From: a virus
Virus record (IMG/VR): IMGVR_UViG_3300020442_000102
Coordinates: 1 to 41,871 of that record
Direction: 5' to 3' (one strand)
DNA: 41,871 nucleotides
Shown here: piece by piece, positions 34,101 through 41,585 of the stretch
Layout: every line of letters begins with the position of its first letter
Numbering within the stretch: the stretch's first letter is position 1
Notes under the pieces: generated by a model
The model's input: the letters and a program-made list of their open reading frames with translations, nothing else
Databases searched by the model: none
Told to the model about the DNA's origin: nothing
Program-made: the position numbers and the translations under genes

Positions 34101-36610
34101 TGTAAACCTGCTGAATATAGTAAGGTATTATAGTTATCTAAAATACTTTTAAAAGCTCTTTTAAATGCTGGAAAACTGCTAAATAAAATAACCTCTTCTG
34201 GTACTTTAATACCTCCCTGTTTTGCTGTTCTGTTAATTTTAGATGGTCTAATAACTACATCACCATAATCATTCCACAATTCTTTCCAAGTTCTTTGATA
34301 TATTGTTTTAGTTGGTGTTTTTGTATCTTTCCTGATGTTCTCTAAAAATCTATTTGTAAAATTATCTATTAAAGACATTTTTGTAAATTTTGACATGGCA
34401 TCCTTACCATTAGGAGTTAGCACATCTAATTCATTTTTACTAGGATAAAGACCATCCTCTATACCACCATATGTATTTAATACTTTTGGACGTTTAATTT
34501 CAATAGGAGCAAATGGAGATCCTCTTCTTCTTTTCATCTTTATAGGATCTGAGATATTAAAAAACTTAGCAGTATGAACAGCGTAAGGAGTTAATTGTGC
34601 ATCAAAATTAATGCCTCTATCATTTAAAGATTTAGAATATTTATTTATATTACTATTATCTATTTTAAAACCAAGATATCTCTCTTTAACTTCAGGATGC
34701 ATAAAATAAACAAAATCTTTTCGTGATGGACTTGTTAGTTTCATATCACTCAAAGTGTCAGGAAGCATTCCTCTACTATAATCACTATCAAGACTTTGAT
34801 ACATTCCCTCTCTTCTTAAAGGTATAAATATGTCTTCCAAATATAATTTAAAATCTTCAAAGTCAGGCATATGTATTTCAGGATTCATATTCATATTCTC
34901 TAAATTGTCAGGTTTAAAAACTTTTGGAAGTTGATCCTTATGCTCAAAATGAAAATTACCTTTATCTACCTGTACCTGTTTAGTATCACTTTTAAACGCA
35001 TTATATGAATTTAAATTAATTTCATTATTTGTAAATTGTTGAAATGGTTCAAATACAAAATTCTTTTCAATTTCAGTTTGTGAACCTTGTGGTAAATAGT
35101 CTTTTATTTTATCAGGAGATACTAACGACTTCTGAAAAACAGGAAAAGGTTTATCTTTAATCAGTTCTTGTAATTCTTCAAGTGTAATTCTTTTAGCTTT
35201 ATCACTTTCCAAATACCCTGTTAATCCCATATACTCCAATTCTTCTTTCTTTAATCCAAACTTATCTGCTTCTTTTAGAATATACTGCCCACTATGAAAA
35301 TTTGGATTTTCTAATTGTTTTTTAGGAATCGATATATTAGGATTATTAACAGCATTCATAATCCCTAATAAAGATGGAGAATACAACTTCATAACAGGAT
35401 CTTGAATATCTGTAGGCTCTATTACTTTTGTTCCATCTTTACTTTTAAATTTTAAAGTTAAATTACCAAAAGTAGAACCTAACGTATTTTCAGCCAATTC
35501 AATTTTTGGTATTTCAAATGTGGGAAAAGGATCTATCTTAGGAATATTTTTAAATTTATCGATGCCTGTTTTAACACCTGTTATGGCTAAATCACCTACT
35601 GCTGTTCCTCCAAAACCAAATACTCCACCAACTCCTAATGACAGTAATTGATTAGTAATATCTCTCTGACTTAATTCTTCTGCTTTGATTCCTATTGTCT
35701 GTCTATGAAATTCATCTAACCCCATATAAGCAGCACCCTCTGCTGAACCCACTGCATACATAGGAAATCTTTTTTTAATATTACCTAAAAGACTTTGCTT
35801 TACTGCTTCAGTTGTTAGCTTTTTACCAAATAAACCTTTTGCTGTTTGATACAAAGCACCTAACCCCATATAAGTAAAAGGATCAGTAGCGACACCTTTT
35901 GCAAATCTGCCCCAACCTTTTTTAGTAAAATTAGGTAGCTTATCATATATGTCCAACATACTATAAAGTGAAAAAGCTACATCAGGATCATCAATTGCCA
36001 CATCTCCTGCTGCCATTCCTAATTCAGCTAAATTGTAATTTAACTGTCCTATGTGATTGATGCCCCATTGTGCAAATTCTCTATCTGTTTTAGGATCAAT
36101 AGCACTTGTATCAAAAGGATCACCCTCAAAAGTTTTTGGATCAAAAGGATCACCTTTAATTCTTTTATTTTTAACACTAGCATTATATAATGTTTTACTA
36201 TATTCTGCCCATCTTTGAGCTATTTGATTTTCTTGATTTAAAAATGCTTCATCACCTTGATCTTTAATTACAGATTCAAATGCAATCTTTTGTGCATCTT
36301 CTTCAAAGGGAATTGTAGTATCACCTGGATTATAATTAGATGTTGCAAGAGCATCAAAATTGCCCTCTATTAAATTAATATTATCATCTTCTTTAGCAAT
36401 TAAATCTCTCCAAAAGGAGTCTTTTTTGGCTCTATCAGCAATGTTGAAAGCATAATCTCTGTCAAATCCTAAATTAATAACTTGATTAGCAATTTGATTA
36501 ACATACTTATTTTTATTGTAATTAAAAGAGCCTATAGCCTCTCTCTGTAAATCAGAAACACTATCTTCTTTTTCAAAAGCTGTTAACATTTGATTATCTA
36601 ATGTTGCCAT
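31175..36610 (-). CDS. Giant polyvalent-type virion protein (1811 aa)
   Basis: The largest gene here. Start at ATGGCAACA (36610), with GATGAG just upstream; another in-frame ATG lies nine bases earlier. Positions below count from that earlier ATG. Residues 222-345 (YDKLPNFTKKGW; DPFTYMGLGALYQ; then GLDEFHRQTIG and apolar GVGGVFGFGG) form a module shared with the 1279-residue protein. Near 1325-1500 there is HFGGTLPKDVTEIT, AIVIGEMQSDPQQ (E-x-QSD-x-x-Q at 1362-1369), KLMFKRLFTMAVDENKDYVV and the AYKDLQTTFLNTAKEL segment. KITPKMKKSIENGQSLY ends the fold at 1768-1784. That series, usually 'EEIQSDWHQ ... lKR ... ITPEM..GQ.L', is the core of large phage and plasmid polyvalent proteins. A Gly-rich apolar tail follows. 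It may enter the host with the DNA. The function of the conserved domain is unknown to me. Confidence 0.65.
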   Translation of the reverse strand: MATLDNQMLTAFEKEDSVSDLQREAIGSFNYNKNKYVNQIANQVINLGFDRDYAFNIADRAKKDSFWRDLIAKEDDNINLIEGNFDALATSNYNPGDTTIPFEEDAQKIAFESVIKDQGDEAFLNQENQIAQRWAEYSKTLYNASVKNKRIKGDPFDPKTFEGDPFDTSAIDPKTDREFAQWGINHIGQLNYNLAELGMAAGDVAIDDPDVAFSLYSMLDIYDKLPNFTKKGWGRFAKGVATDPFTYMGLGALYQTAKGLFGKKLTTEAVKQSLLGNIKKRFPMYAVGSAEGAAYMGLDEFHRQTIGIKAEELSQRDITNQLLSLGVGGVFGFGGTAVGDLAITGVKTGIDKFKNIPKIDPFPTFEIPKIELAENTLGSTFGNLTLKFKSKDGTKVIEPTDIQDPVMKLYSPSLLGIMNAVNNPNISIPKKQLENPNFHSGQYILKEADKFGLKKEELEYMGLTGYLESDKAKRITLEELQELIKDKPFPVFQKSLVSPDKIKDYLPQGSQTEIEKNFVFEPFQQFTNNEINLNSYNAFKSDTKQVQVDKGNFHFEHKDQLPKVFKPDNLENMNMNPEIHMPDFEDFKLYLEDIFIPLRREGMYQSLDSDYSRGMLPDTLSDMKLTSPSRKDFVYFMHPEVKERYLGFKIDNSNINKYSKSLNDRGINFDAQLTPYAVHTAKFFNISDPIKMKRRRGSPFAPIEIKRPKVLNTYGGIEDGLYPSKNELDVLTPNGKDAMSKFTKMSLIDNFTNRFLENIRKDTKTPTKTIYQRTWKELWNDYGDVVIRPSKINRTAKQGGIKVPEEVILFSSFPAFKRAFKSILDNYNTLLYSAGLQKQIPQAVDPDISGVTFYSYGGKKIPAGRLAFNPDSKEIINSKKDIVKEFASTNKLGRKKAYSLQELSQATNDPTYIQFRDQRLRDFQEKIRQAKLDDLGGYMPTKDNMTEINLNDFLVTGMHWLMLENPNFYYNNINATMNPVSNTPFTSPKNFASNTELEMRTYTGHSDRLSKDWLSRPENSILTATKSTDQIAFENQFQNLTANIRRRLQAISDKASNHGLDLKIHGNSSYMSIVDMDELIKIYNKRNFIDTKGVSVSSSNTLRNRQIIEAMERDNFLDRGISSSSARSNIRNNTREMTIGHKLIDIAKDYQARSGYSDQFDDKLIPKEIGKAKYIQSYISSWRTLDSDNPREIVLGTYTDYTQPKEIARKAKGQQSYGSTLKSRGAASMYTDASAELIEKTLKDYETETTTLETKKRKLAVSPDIVEDPLNPNRLTPNDANLLKRLDKEIDIRKRVYDKIASAQRMASPAFARTPSGIYRDLYPGSHFGGTLPKDVTEITHALIIDSKYRGRDAIVIGEMQSDPQQFLRQRGIQVGTPKKLKELFKKAREEEEVLYGVELDKLAPDSLKTTEIRNMLQKSPFGQRGMGYGGSTFGTIAPNIPFVGSPGDSSKPHKLMFKRLFTMAVDENKDYVVLTAPEYVYERWKRGSGVGMLQAYKDLQTTFLNTAKELDPDATLEGIHVKTPNSSKDQSRMLEIDNPSGRLTESTFEQSYNERDFRVRMKLPNIKLKALYEIYDLLLKEKREKGLNLFDHSSTIKGFQDMIFPEMVKFMDKNASALTNVFAQRSFVPQGKLATLPMPGGYGKGFVIDPNILETPISTKRVEQEARDDGALMLDTGSIGDQITEQYQKLKEWSQIFDKPASEAERRNRTSFDLDNPFREKINKILNKTDNNIIKLEKTLGVYTGDSSDVKSIINKEPMHVAIKITPKMKKSIENGQSLYSIPGLSIGVGGAGLVGSIAQEQGTENGNTR

Positions 36611-36821
36611 AAATCTCATCTCTTAATGCTCTTAAACGCTTTAATGCAGAAATTGCACCTTGCGTTCTATATACAATAATATCAGTGTCAGCTTGCTCTA
36701 GATTTCTATGTTGATTACTAATTAAATAATCTAGATAATTACTGAACTGTTCCCATTGCTCCCGGTTGTTGACCAAGCCCTTGAGGTTCTGTAGGTGCAG
36801 TTCCTTGTTGTTGTTGTGCAT
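36594..36821 (-). CDS. Small helical head protein overlapping portal end (75 aa)
   Basis: Compact helical protein: LHLQNLKGLVNNREQWEQF, YLDYLISNQHRNLEQADTD, then YRTQGAISALKRLRALRDEI. The pattern is found in small proteins beside portal genes in many podoviruses and siphoviruses. Its start lies 83 bases inside the portal gene, a large out-of-frame overlap, and its stop overlaps the giant gene's start by 17 bases. Both ends suggest translational coupling. The overlap lies under the Gln/Gly/Pro-rich portal tail, a low-constraint region that tolerates dual coding. Role unknown; perhaps portal or head completion. Confidence 0.65.
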   Translation of the reverse strand: MHNNNKELHLQNLKGLVNNREQWEQFSNYLDYLISNQHRNLEQADTDIIVYRTQGAISALKRLRALRDEIYGNIR

Positions 36822-38922
36822 TTCCTGTAAATCCTTGTTCTCCCGGAGTTGGTGCTTGTCCTGTGCCTATTGTACCCCCACCTGCTCCTGTTGGATCATT
36901 AGGGCTAGCACCTGCCACACCTTGCTCTTCAGGTAATGGTGGCATATTCTCCTGTTGAAATTTCTTTAAAATATCTGCTTGAATTGCAGCATCTTGTAAA
37001 CTGTTTGTGATCTTGTCTGGATCTAAATCCATTGCTTTTGCAATTTCACGTATAATATAATCCATCTTAGCAAATGGAGCTAATACAGGATTACTTGCTA
37101 CTTGTAAGAATTGCATCAATCTTTGACTACGTACTTCATTAGCCATTAAACTTTCTGTGCCTTGTGCTTTGACTTCAAGATCACCTCTAATTGATTCATC
37201 AAAGTCAAACTGCATATTAAAACTAAAAAAGGCTTTACCTAATGGTGCAATAAGATAATCATCTATGTTCTTTACGACACTTCTAATTGATCCATTAGCT
37301 GCTGACATTAACATACTTATACCTGAAGCAGTTCTACCTACACCTTGTATACCTGTCTGCCCATGAGCAAATGATGGAAAGCCTGAACTTTCATCTGCTA
37401 ACACTCTAGCTTTATCAAACAACTGCATATTCTCTTGTGCTACATTAGGAAATTTAGTTCCAAATATTGCCTGACCAGGTGCCCCGCCTTGTCTTCTAAA
37501 TACTTTACCCGGATATACAGATAAATCTTGACCTGGTGTTAAATTAGTTTCATCTACTTCTATGATAAGATTACCTGACAATGCTGCATTATCAATTGCC
37601 ATTCTCATGAAACCATTCATTAGCGTCTGTGTATCGTCCATATTTTCAGCAATACCTATACCAAAAAATGAATATGGATTATGTTCATATGGCACAGCAT
37701 AGTATGGTATACGCACAGGCTTAAATGGATTAAGCACAAGTCTTAATATCTGATTATTACATACCCATGCATTAACACTTACTTGATCTAACTCTTTTAA
37801 TTGTTTAGGGATCGTAACTCCGTTTTCTTCTAATATACTTGTATCTACGTATCCCCAAAACTCTAGTACTTCTAATCTGTCAGGACTATAGTTTGCACTA
37901 TTATCCTCCATGCTTTCTTCCCAATACTTACGTGTATAAGTATCTCCCATTTCAATTGCCATTTCAATAGCATCATTGTCAAAGTATGGACGAGACTTCA
38001 ATGACCTTAGTTGTGTTTTTGAAAGCTTATGTCGTTCAACTATGTATTCAGCATCGTCCATACTGTTAGCATCTGGATCAGGATAAAAGTTCCAGATGGA
38101 CACATGTTCAGTAGTAGGTACTGTTTTAATTAACGGATCATATTCTCCATCTTCTGACCAATTTGGATATTCTTTATCTTTAGCGAGCGGGCCTTTCATA
38201 ATGCCTGTACCAAATAAAGCCATCTCAAATGCTAATGACCTTAGTTGTTTATTAGCACCTGACTCTTCAAGTTGATCAAATATCTTCTTTTCCATTTTTT
38301 TAGCAGCTACCATCGCCGGATGGAATGTAACACTTGTCTGTGTTTTACCTGCACCCTCAATTACTTTTTCTGAAACTGATCCTAATTTTTTTTCTAGCGG
38401 GCCTAATCTATTCTGTAAGTCTTCTAAAGTTTCACCTGGTTGTAGTTTATTCTCTTCTGAATCAAATAAGTATGGTATGTTAGTTTGCTCTTCAAAAGTA
38501 TCTTTTATTTCATCCATACTAGATGTAACATTTGGATCTGTATTTAAATGAACAGATTCAGCTACACCATCTGGTAATATAGTAGGATTGATGCTCAAAG
38601 GAAATTTAGAACTTCCAAATAATACTTCTATGATTTGTCCATATGCTGCTAATGTTTTAGTTTTAGTTACTTTTACAAATACACGAGATTTTTCTGTTTC
38701 TGTAAACTGAACATCATTGCCATATATACCTCTATAGTTTTTATAGGCTTTTAAGAATCTCTGTTCATCATTTAATCTAGCATCTTCTGCTCTTTTAAAT
38801 CTTGATTCTATAAATGCAATAACTTGATTTACATCATTAGCTTCAATACCCTGATCGCCTGTAGTGTCTATTACAGCTACATCATCAGTTTCAAACATCA
38901 TTTCATTATCTTTATCTGCCAT
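36739..38922 (-). CDS. Portal (head-tail connector) protein (727 aa)
   Basis: Dodecameric ring through which DNA is packaged and ejected. Located two bases after the terminase stop. Length matches P22-type portals (725 residues). Characteristic segments: VFVKVTKTKTLAAYGQIIEV early, LEFWGYVDTSI, VPYEHNPYSFFGIGIAENMD with MNGFMRMAIDNAALSGN in the middle, then DESSGFPSFAHGQTGIQGVG and RTASGISMLMSAANGSIRSV, ending in a long barrel helix region (YIIREIAKAMDLDPDKITN). The last 70 residues are a Gly/Pro/Gln-rich tail (QQQQGTAPTEPQGLGQQPG), probably disordered. Confidence 0.9.
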   Translation of the reverse strand: MADKDNEMMFETDDVAVIDTTGDQGIEANDVNQVIAFIESRFKRAEDARLNDEQRFLKAYKNYRGIYGNDVQFTETEKSRVFVKVTKTKTLAAYGQIIEVLFGSSKFPLSINPTILPDGVAESVHLNTDPNVTSSMDEIKDTFEEQTNIPYLFDSEENKLQPGETLEDLQNRLGPLEKKLGSVSEKVIEGAGKTQTSVTFHPAMVAAKKMEKKIFDQLEESGANKQLRSLAFEMALFGTGIMKGPLAKDKEYPNWSEDGEYDPLIKTVPTTEHVSIWNFYPDPDANSMDDAEYIVERHKLSKTQLRSLKSRPYFDNDAIEMAIEMGDTYTRKYWEESMEDNSANYSPDRLEVLEFWGYVDTSILEENGVTIPKQLKELDQVSVNAWVCNNQILRLVLNPFKPVRIPYYAVPYEHNPYSFFGIGIAENMDDTQTLMNGFMRMAIDNAALSGNLIIEVDETNLTPGQDLSVYPGKVFRRQGGAPGQAIFGTKFPNVAQENMQLFDKARVLADESSGFPSFAHGQTGIQGVGRTASGISMLMSAANGSIRSVVKNIDDYLIAPLGKAFFSFNMQFDFDESIRGDLEVKAQGTESLMANEVRSQRLMQFLQVASNPVLAPFAKMDYIIREIAKAMDLDPDKITNSLQDAAIQADILKKFQQENMPPLPEEQGVAGASPNDPTGAGGGTIGTGQAPTPGEQGFTGNAQQQQGTAPTEPQGLGQQPGAMGTVQ

Positions 38923-38924
38923 AT

Positions 38925-40484
38925 TTAATATCCAAAATTAGGGTCTGCAACTTGAAATCCTTGATTCTGTGTTAACGGATCAAAATCAAATAAGTTACTT
39001 CGAGGTCTAGTCATAACACCATAACGCAATGCATCATATAAGTGATCTTCTGCATTTGTGTCTACATCTTCAGGGTTCTTCTTATCAAGTGGTAACGCTG
39101 GTAATTGTGAAATAATATTAGTGCAAGTGTTAAAAAATACTAATCTTGGTTCTTCTGTAAATTCATCTACTTGTAAACGTCTATGTATTTCATTCTTACC
39201 TGATACTCGACTTCCTTTACTTCTATCTGATGGTCGCCATCTACATCCACGCATAATCATTTGTTCTGCTAACGATGGGCCAGGATCTCCACGTTTATGC
39301 CACAAACTAGAGTCTAATACTCCATAAAGAATAGTACCATCTTCTTGTTCTAAATCTAAAATCATATCAGCCAAATCGGTAGCTAATACTTTCTTTACAT
39401 ATAATTCTCTATATACTACTAACTGATCACTAGGACTTATAGCAAACCACAATATGCCACTGTAGCTTCCATACCCATAGTCACATGCCCTAAATCTTTT
39501 CCAAGTTTTCGGTATAGAGAATGGATCAACGACATGAATATCTCTATTAAATTCTGAAAAGGCTGAACCCTCACTAACATCCCAATCTCCCTCTAGTAGT
39601 TGTTTTCTCTGATGTTCAGGTAAAGACAATAGCATTGTTTCGTATTCACCTGATTCAGCTAAGTAGGGATTATCAAATAATCTAGCTGGTATAAACCTAC
39701 GTTTAAATAATGGTTGACCCTCTTTACTGTGTCCTTTAGGATACGAAAGTCTATCACCTGTTTCTATATCTGTTGCCCAAAACGACTTATTATATGGAGA
39801 TGGATCAATAAACATTTTCTTGACCCATTGATGTCCTATACCACCTGGATTTGTAGTGGCTCTCATAAAGATAGGCAAGTCAGGACTAGCAGTACGTAAA
39901 CGTGAACGTAAATAATTCCATGCGAAAGGTGTAGACCATTGTGTAAGCTCATCAAATCCAATCCAACTAAATGCTAAACCTTGATATCTTAGTACATCTT
40001 CTTCTCTGTCTAAATATGAAAACCATAATCTGCCCCCTGATGGAGCTACCCATTGCATCTTTCGTTCTGACCATTTTATATTAGGTATAACTTTCGGATA
40101 CAGTTCTTGTGATTTCCAAACTAGTTCTCTTAATTCTTCAGTTGTATGTCTAACTAACAATCCTGAAAACTGAGGATGCATAATATAACGTAATGGATCA
40201 GCCAACATTGCATACGACTTCCCACCTCCTGCAGAACCGCCATATAAAACTTCTCTTTCACTAGATGCTAGAAACTCTGTCTGTGGACCGGGATTAGGTT
40301 GAAATATAACCTGTCTACCCTCGTATGGATCAGACTTTATTTCAGGAACTTCGACTTCTTCAATCTGTGGCTTTACTTGCACCGACTCTTTCGGTTTCGA
40401 TTTTTTCTGCCGCCTTGATGACTTCTTCGTACCTTTTGGCATACTGACGTTTAATTGAAGCTGCTTTCTTACGTCTTCGTTCAT
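38925..40484 (-). CDS. Terminase large subunit (ATPase/nuclease)
   Basis: Motor that pumps DNA into the head and cuts it. ATPase landmarks: Walker A GGSAGGGKS (82-90), Walker B WIGFDEL (174-180), coupling motif ATTNPGG (209-215). Nuclease: D335 in ACDYGYGS, D391 in GVLDSS, D484 in DHLYDALRYG, the three-acid RNase H-like site. ERKMQW at 140-145, preceding the Walker B strand, is typical of the family. Length 519 is normal for the subunit. Start uncertain: the ATG at 40484 has only GAG upstream, and MPKGTKKSS at 40442 is an alternative. Its N-terminus overlaps the HTH gene by 125 (or 83) bases. Upstream are the HTH protein, HNH-like protein and TerS. Confidence 0.95.
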   Translation of the reverse strand: MNEDVRKQLQLNVSMPKGTKKSSRRQKKSKPKESVQVKPQIEEVEVPEIKSDPYEGRQVIFQPNPGPQTEFLASSEREVLYGGSAGGGKSYAMLADPLRYIMHPQFSGLLVRHTTEELRELVWKSQELYPKVIPNIKWSERKMQWVAPSGGRLWFSYLDREEDVLRYQGLAFSWIGFDELTQWSTPFAWNYLRSRLRTASPDLPIFMRATTNPGGIGHQWVKKMFIDPSPYNKSFWATDIETGDRLSYPKGHSKEGQPLFKRRFIPARLFDNPYLAESGEYETMLLSLPEHQRKQLLEGDWDVSEGSAFSEFNRDIHVVDPFSIPKTWKRFRACDYGYGSYSGILWFAISPSDQLVVYRELYVKKVLATDLADMILDLEQEDGTILYGVLDSSLWHKRGDPGPSLAEQMIMRGCRWRPSDRSKGSRVSGKNEIHRRLQVDEFTEEPRLVFFNTCTNIISQLPALPLDKKNPEDVDTNAEDHLYDALRYGVMTRPRSNLFDFDPLTQNQGFQVADPNFGY

Positions 40485-40767
40485 CTTGTACTCGTTTTCT
40501 TAATCCTACATGAGATATATATCTGCCTGTTTGTTTCGATAACCAATTTGATATTTCTCTGTAACTATACTGCCCTAGATACTTTTTAGCTTTTTCTAAT
40601 GCATCTAATTCACTTTTAATAGGTCTAAGAATATTAGGATCTTCAGGATCTTCTACATAACCAAATGGTATTGTTCTTGCCATTTTAGGAATAGGCAACC
40701 ATTGATTTGTGTACCCTTTTATATCAGGCTGTGGTAAATCCCAATAACCTATACTTTCTGTTTTCAT
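40360..40767 (-). CDS. HTH-type basic protein between HNH and TerL (135 aa)
   Basis: Not recognised by family name. The N-terminus (IGYWDLPQPDIKGYTNQWLP; PFGYVEDPEDP) is unusual, rich in Pro and Trp. The centre, YLGQYSYREISNWLSKQTGR with YISHVGLRKRV, reads as a resolvase/sigma-type helix-turn-helix. A long Lys/Arg-rich helix follows (DERRRKKAASIKRQYAKRYE). Such proteins sit just before TerL in several marine phages. It may recognise the packaging site as a partner of, or substitute for, TerS. It has a 4-base overlap with the HNH-like gene, and its last third shares bases with the terminase start. Confidence 0.6.
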   Translation of the reverse strand: MKTESIGYWDLPQPDIKGYTNQWLPIPKMARTIPFGYVEDPEDPNILRPIKSELDALEKAKKYLGQYSYREISNWLSKQTGRYISHVGLRKRVQDERRRKKAASIKRQYAKRYEEVIKAAEKIETERVGASKATD

Positions 40768-41015
40768 CTTCTCTTAGTTTTAGTTTTTGGTTGCATTCTA
40801 ACATTTCTTCTTTTAGCTACAACTCGCAAATTTTTCTTTGAATTATTTAATGGATTCATGTCTTTATGATCTACGTGTTTATTATCACCTTTTGTAACTA
40901 GCCCTGCTTTTTCAAAAGCTCTTCTTGCTTTATTACGAGATGCTCTTTTCTTTTTTTGTAAAGGTGTCTCGTGATATTGCTTATATTCTTTTTTATAGTT
41001 ACGTTTGCGTTGCAT
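40764..41015 (-). CDS. Small HNH-like protein in packaging region (83 aa)
   Basis: Extremely basic protein. The N-terminus (RNYKKEYKQYHETPLQKKKR; ASRNKARRAFEKAG) is typical of small phage HNH proteins placed beside terminase genes. The HNH-like core is DNKHVDHKDMNPLNNSKKNL with RVV after it (V-D-H-K-D ... N ... N-L-R-V). The first histidine pair is DH; the C-terminal catalytic His is not seen, since N takes the place in the N-x3-N-L pattern usual for this group. Cleavage near the terminase, for cos or pac processing, is plausible. It overlaps TerS by 17 bases and the HTH gene by four. Confidence 0.7.
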   Translation of the reverse strand: MQRKRNYKKEYKQYHETPLQKKKRASRNKARRAFEKAGLVTKGDNKHVDHKDMNPLNNSKKNLRVVAKRRNVRMQPKTKTKRR

Positions 41016-41373
41016 CTGAATCTTTAGGTGGTAATATAAACAAACCTGTAGATGAAGTCACTTCCATCTTTTCAGTTTTAGCATGACCTGTTCTATCTAA
41101 TAAATCTTTAGCTGCAACCATCTTTTCTTTAATACCTAACTCTGTAGGATCATCTAAGACATTAGCCATTGAAAATGCAGCTTTAGGAGCAACACGAGCT
41201 AAGTATTCTCTAGTTGCTTCATTGATCTCATCTTTTAAACTGCGAACAACTTCAGACGATGATGTACCATCTGAATAGCCTGCTAATTTTTTAGCTTGAA
41301 CAATACTGCCTTGTGCTTTATCAAATAAAACATCTAAGAACAATCTTTGCTTTTGTGTCAACTCTCTTGGCAT
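40999..41373 (-). CDS. Terminase small subunit
   Basis: Binds the phage DNA packaging site and hands it to TerL. The start MPRELTQKQRLFLDVLFDKA with QGSIVQAKKLAGYSDGTSSS and EVVRSLKDEIN is a clear terminase small-subunit N-terminal HTH. The 70-residue C-terminus (YLARVAPKAAFSMANVLDDP; GIKEKMVAAKDLLDRTGHAK) is the helical oligomerisation and TerL-binding part. 124 residues is a normal size. The start shares one base with the upstream small gene. High confidence. Confidence 0.9.
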   Translation of the reverse strand: MPRELTQKQRLFLDVLFDKAQGSIVQAKKLAGYSDGTSSSEVVRSLKDEINEATREYLARVAPKAAFSMANVLDDPTELGIKEKMVAAKDLLDRTGHAKTEKMEVTSSTGLFILPPKDSDATQT

Positions 41374-41585
41374 TATATCTCCATCTTATCTGGCTGTTCT
41401 GTTCCCGGTATTACCTGACAAAATGGTTTTGCTTGATGTACCTGTGGATATGTAACAGCCTTATTTGCTTTTTCAATAGCACTTTTAAAACACTTCTCTT
41501 TACTTGTATGCAACTCATTACCTGTTATTACCATACAAGACTGTGCATTCATACTAGCACACAGTATCATTATAGACATCCACAT
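41373..41585 (-). CDS. Small exported cysteine-containing protein (70 aa)
   Basis: MWMSIMILCASMNAQS gives a short hydrophobic signal-like segment with a plausible cleavage after SMNA (residue 14). The mature part CMVITGNELHTSKEKCFKSA, with PFCQVIPG, holds three cysteines (17, 32, 56). No lipobox is present. It is between the endolysin and TerS, with overlaps of one base on both sides (TGATG and TAATG). Its place beside the endolysin suggests the periplasm and lysis, but no spanin signature is present. Function unknown. Confidence 0.55.
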   Translation of the reverse strand: MWMSIMILCASMNAQSCMVITGNELHTSKEKCFKSAIEKANKAVTYPQVHQAKPFCQVIPGTEQPDKMEI

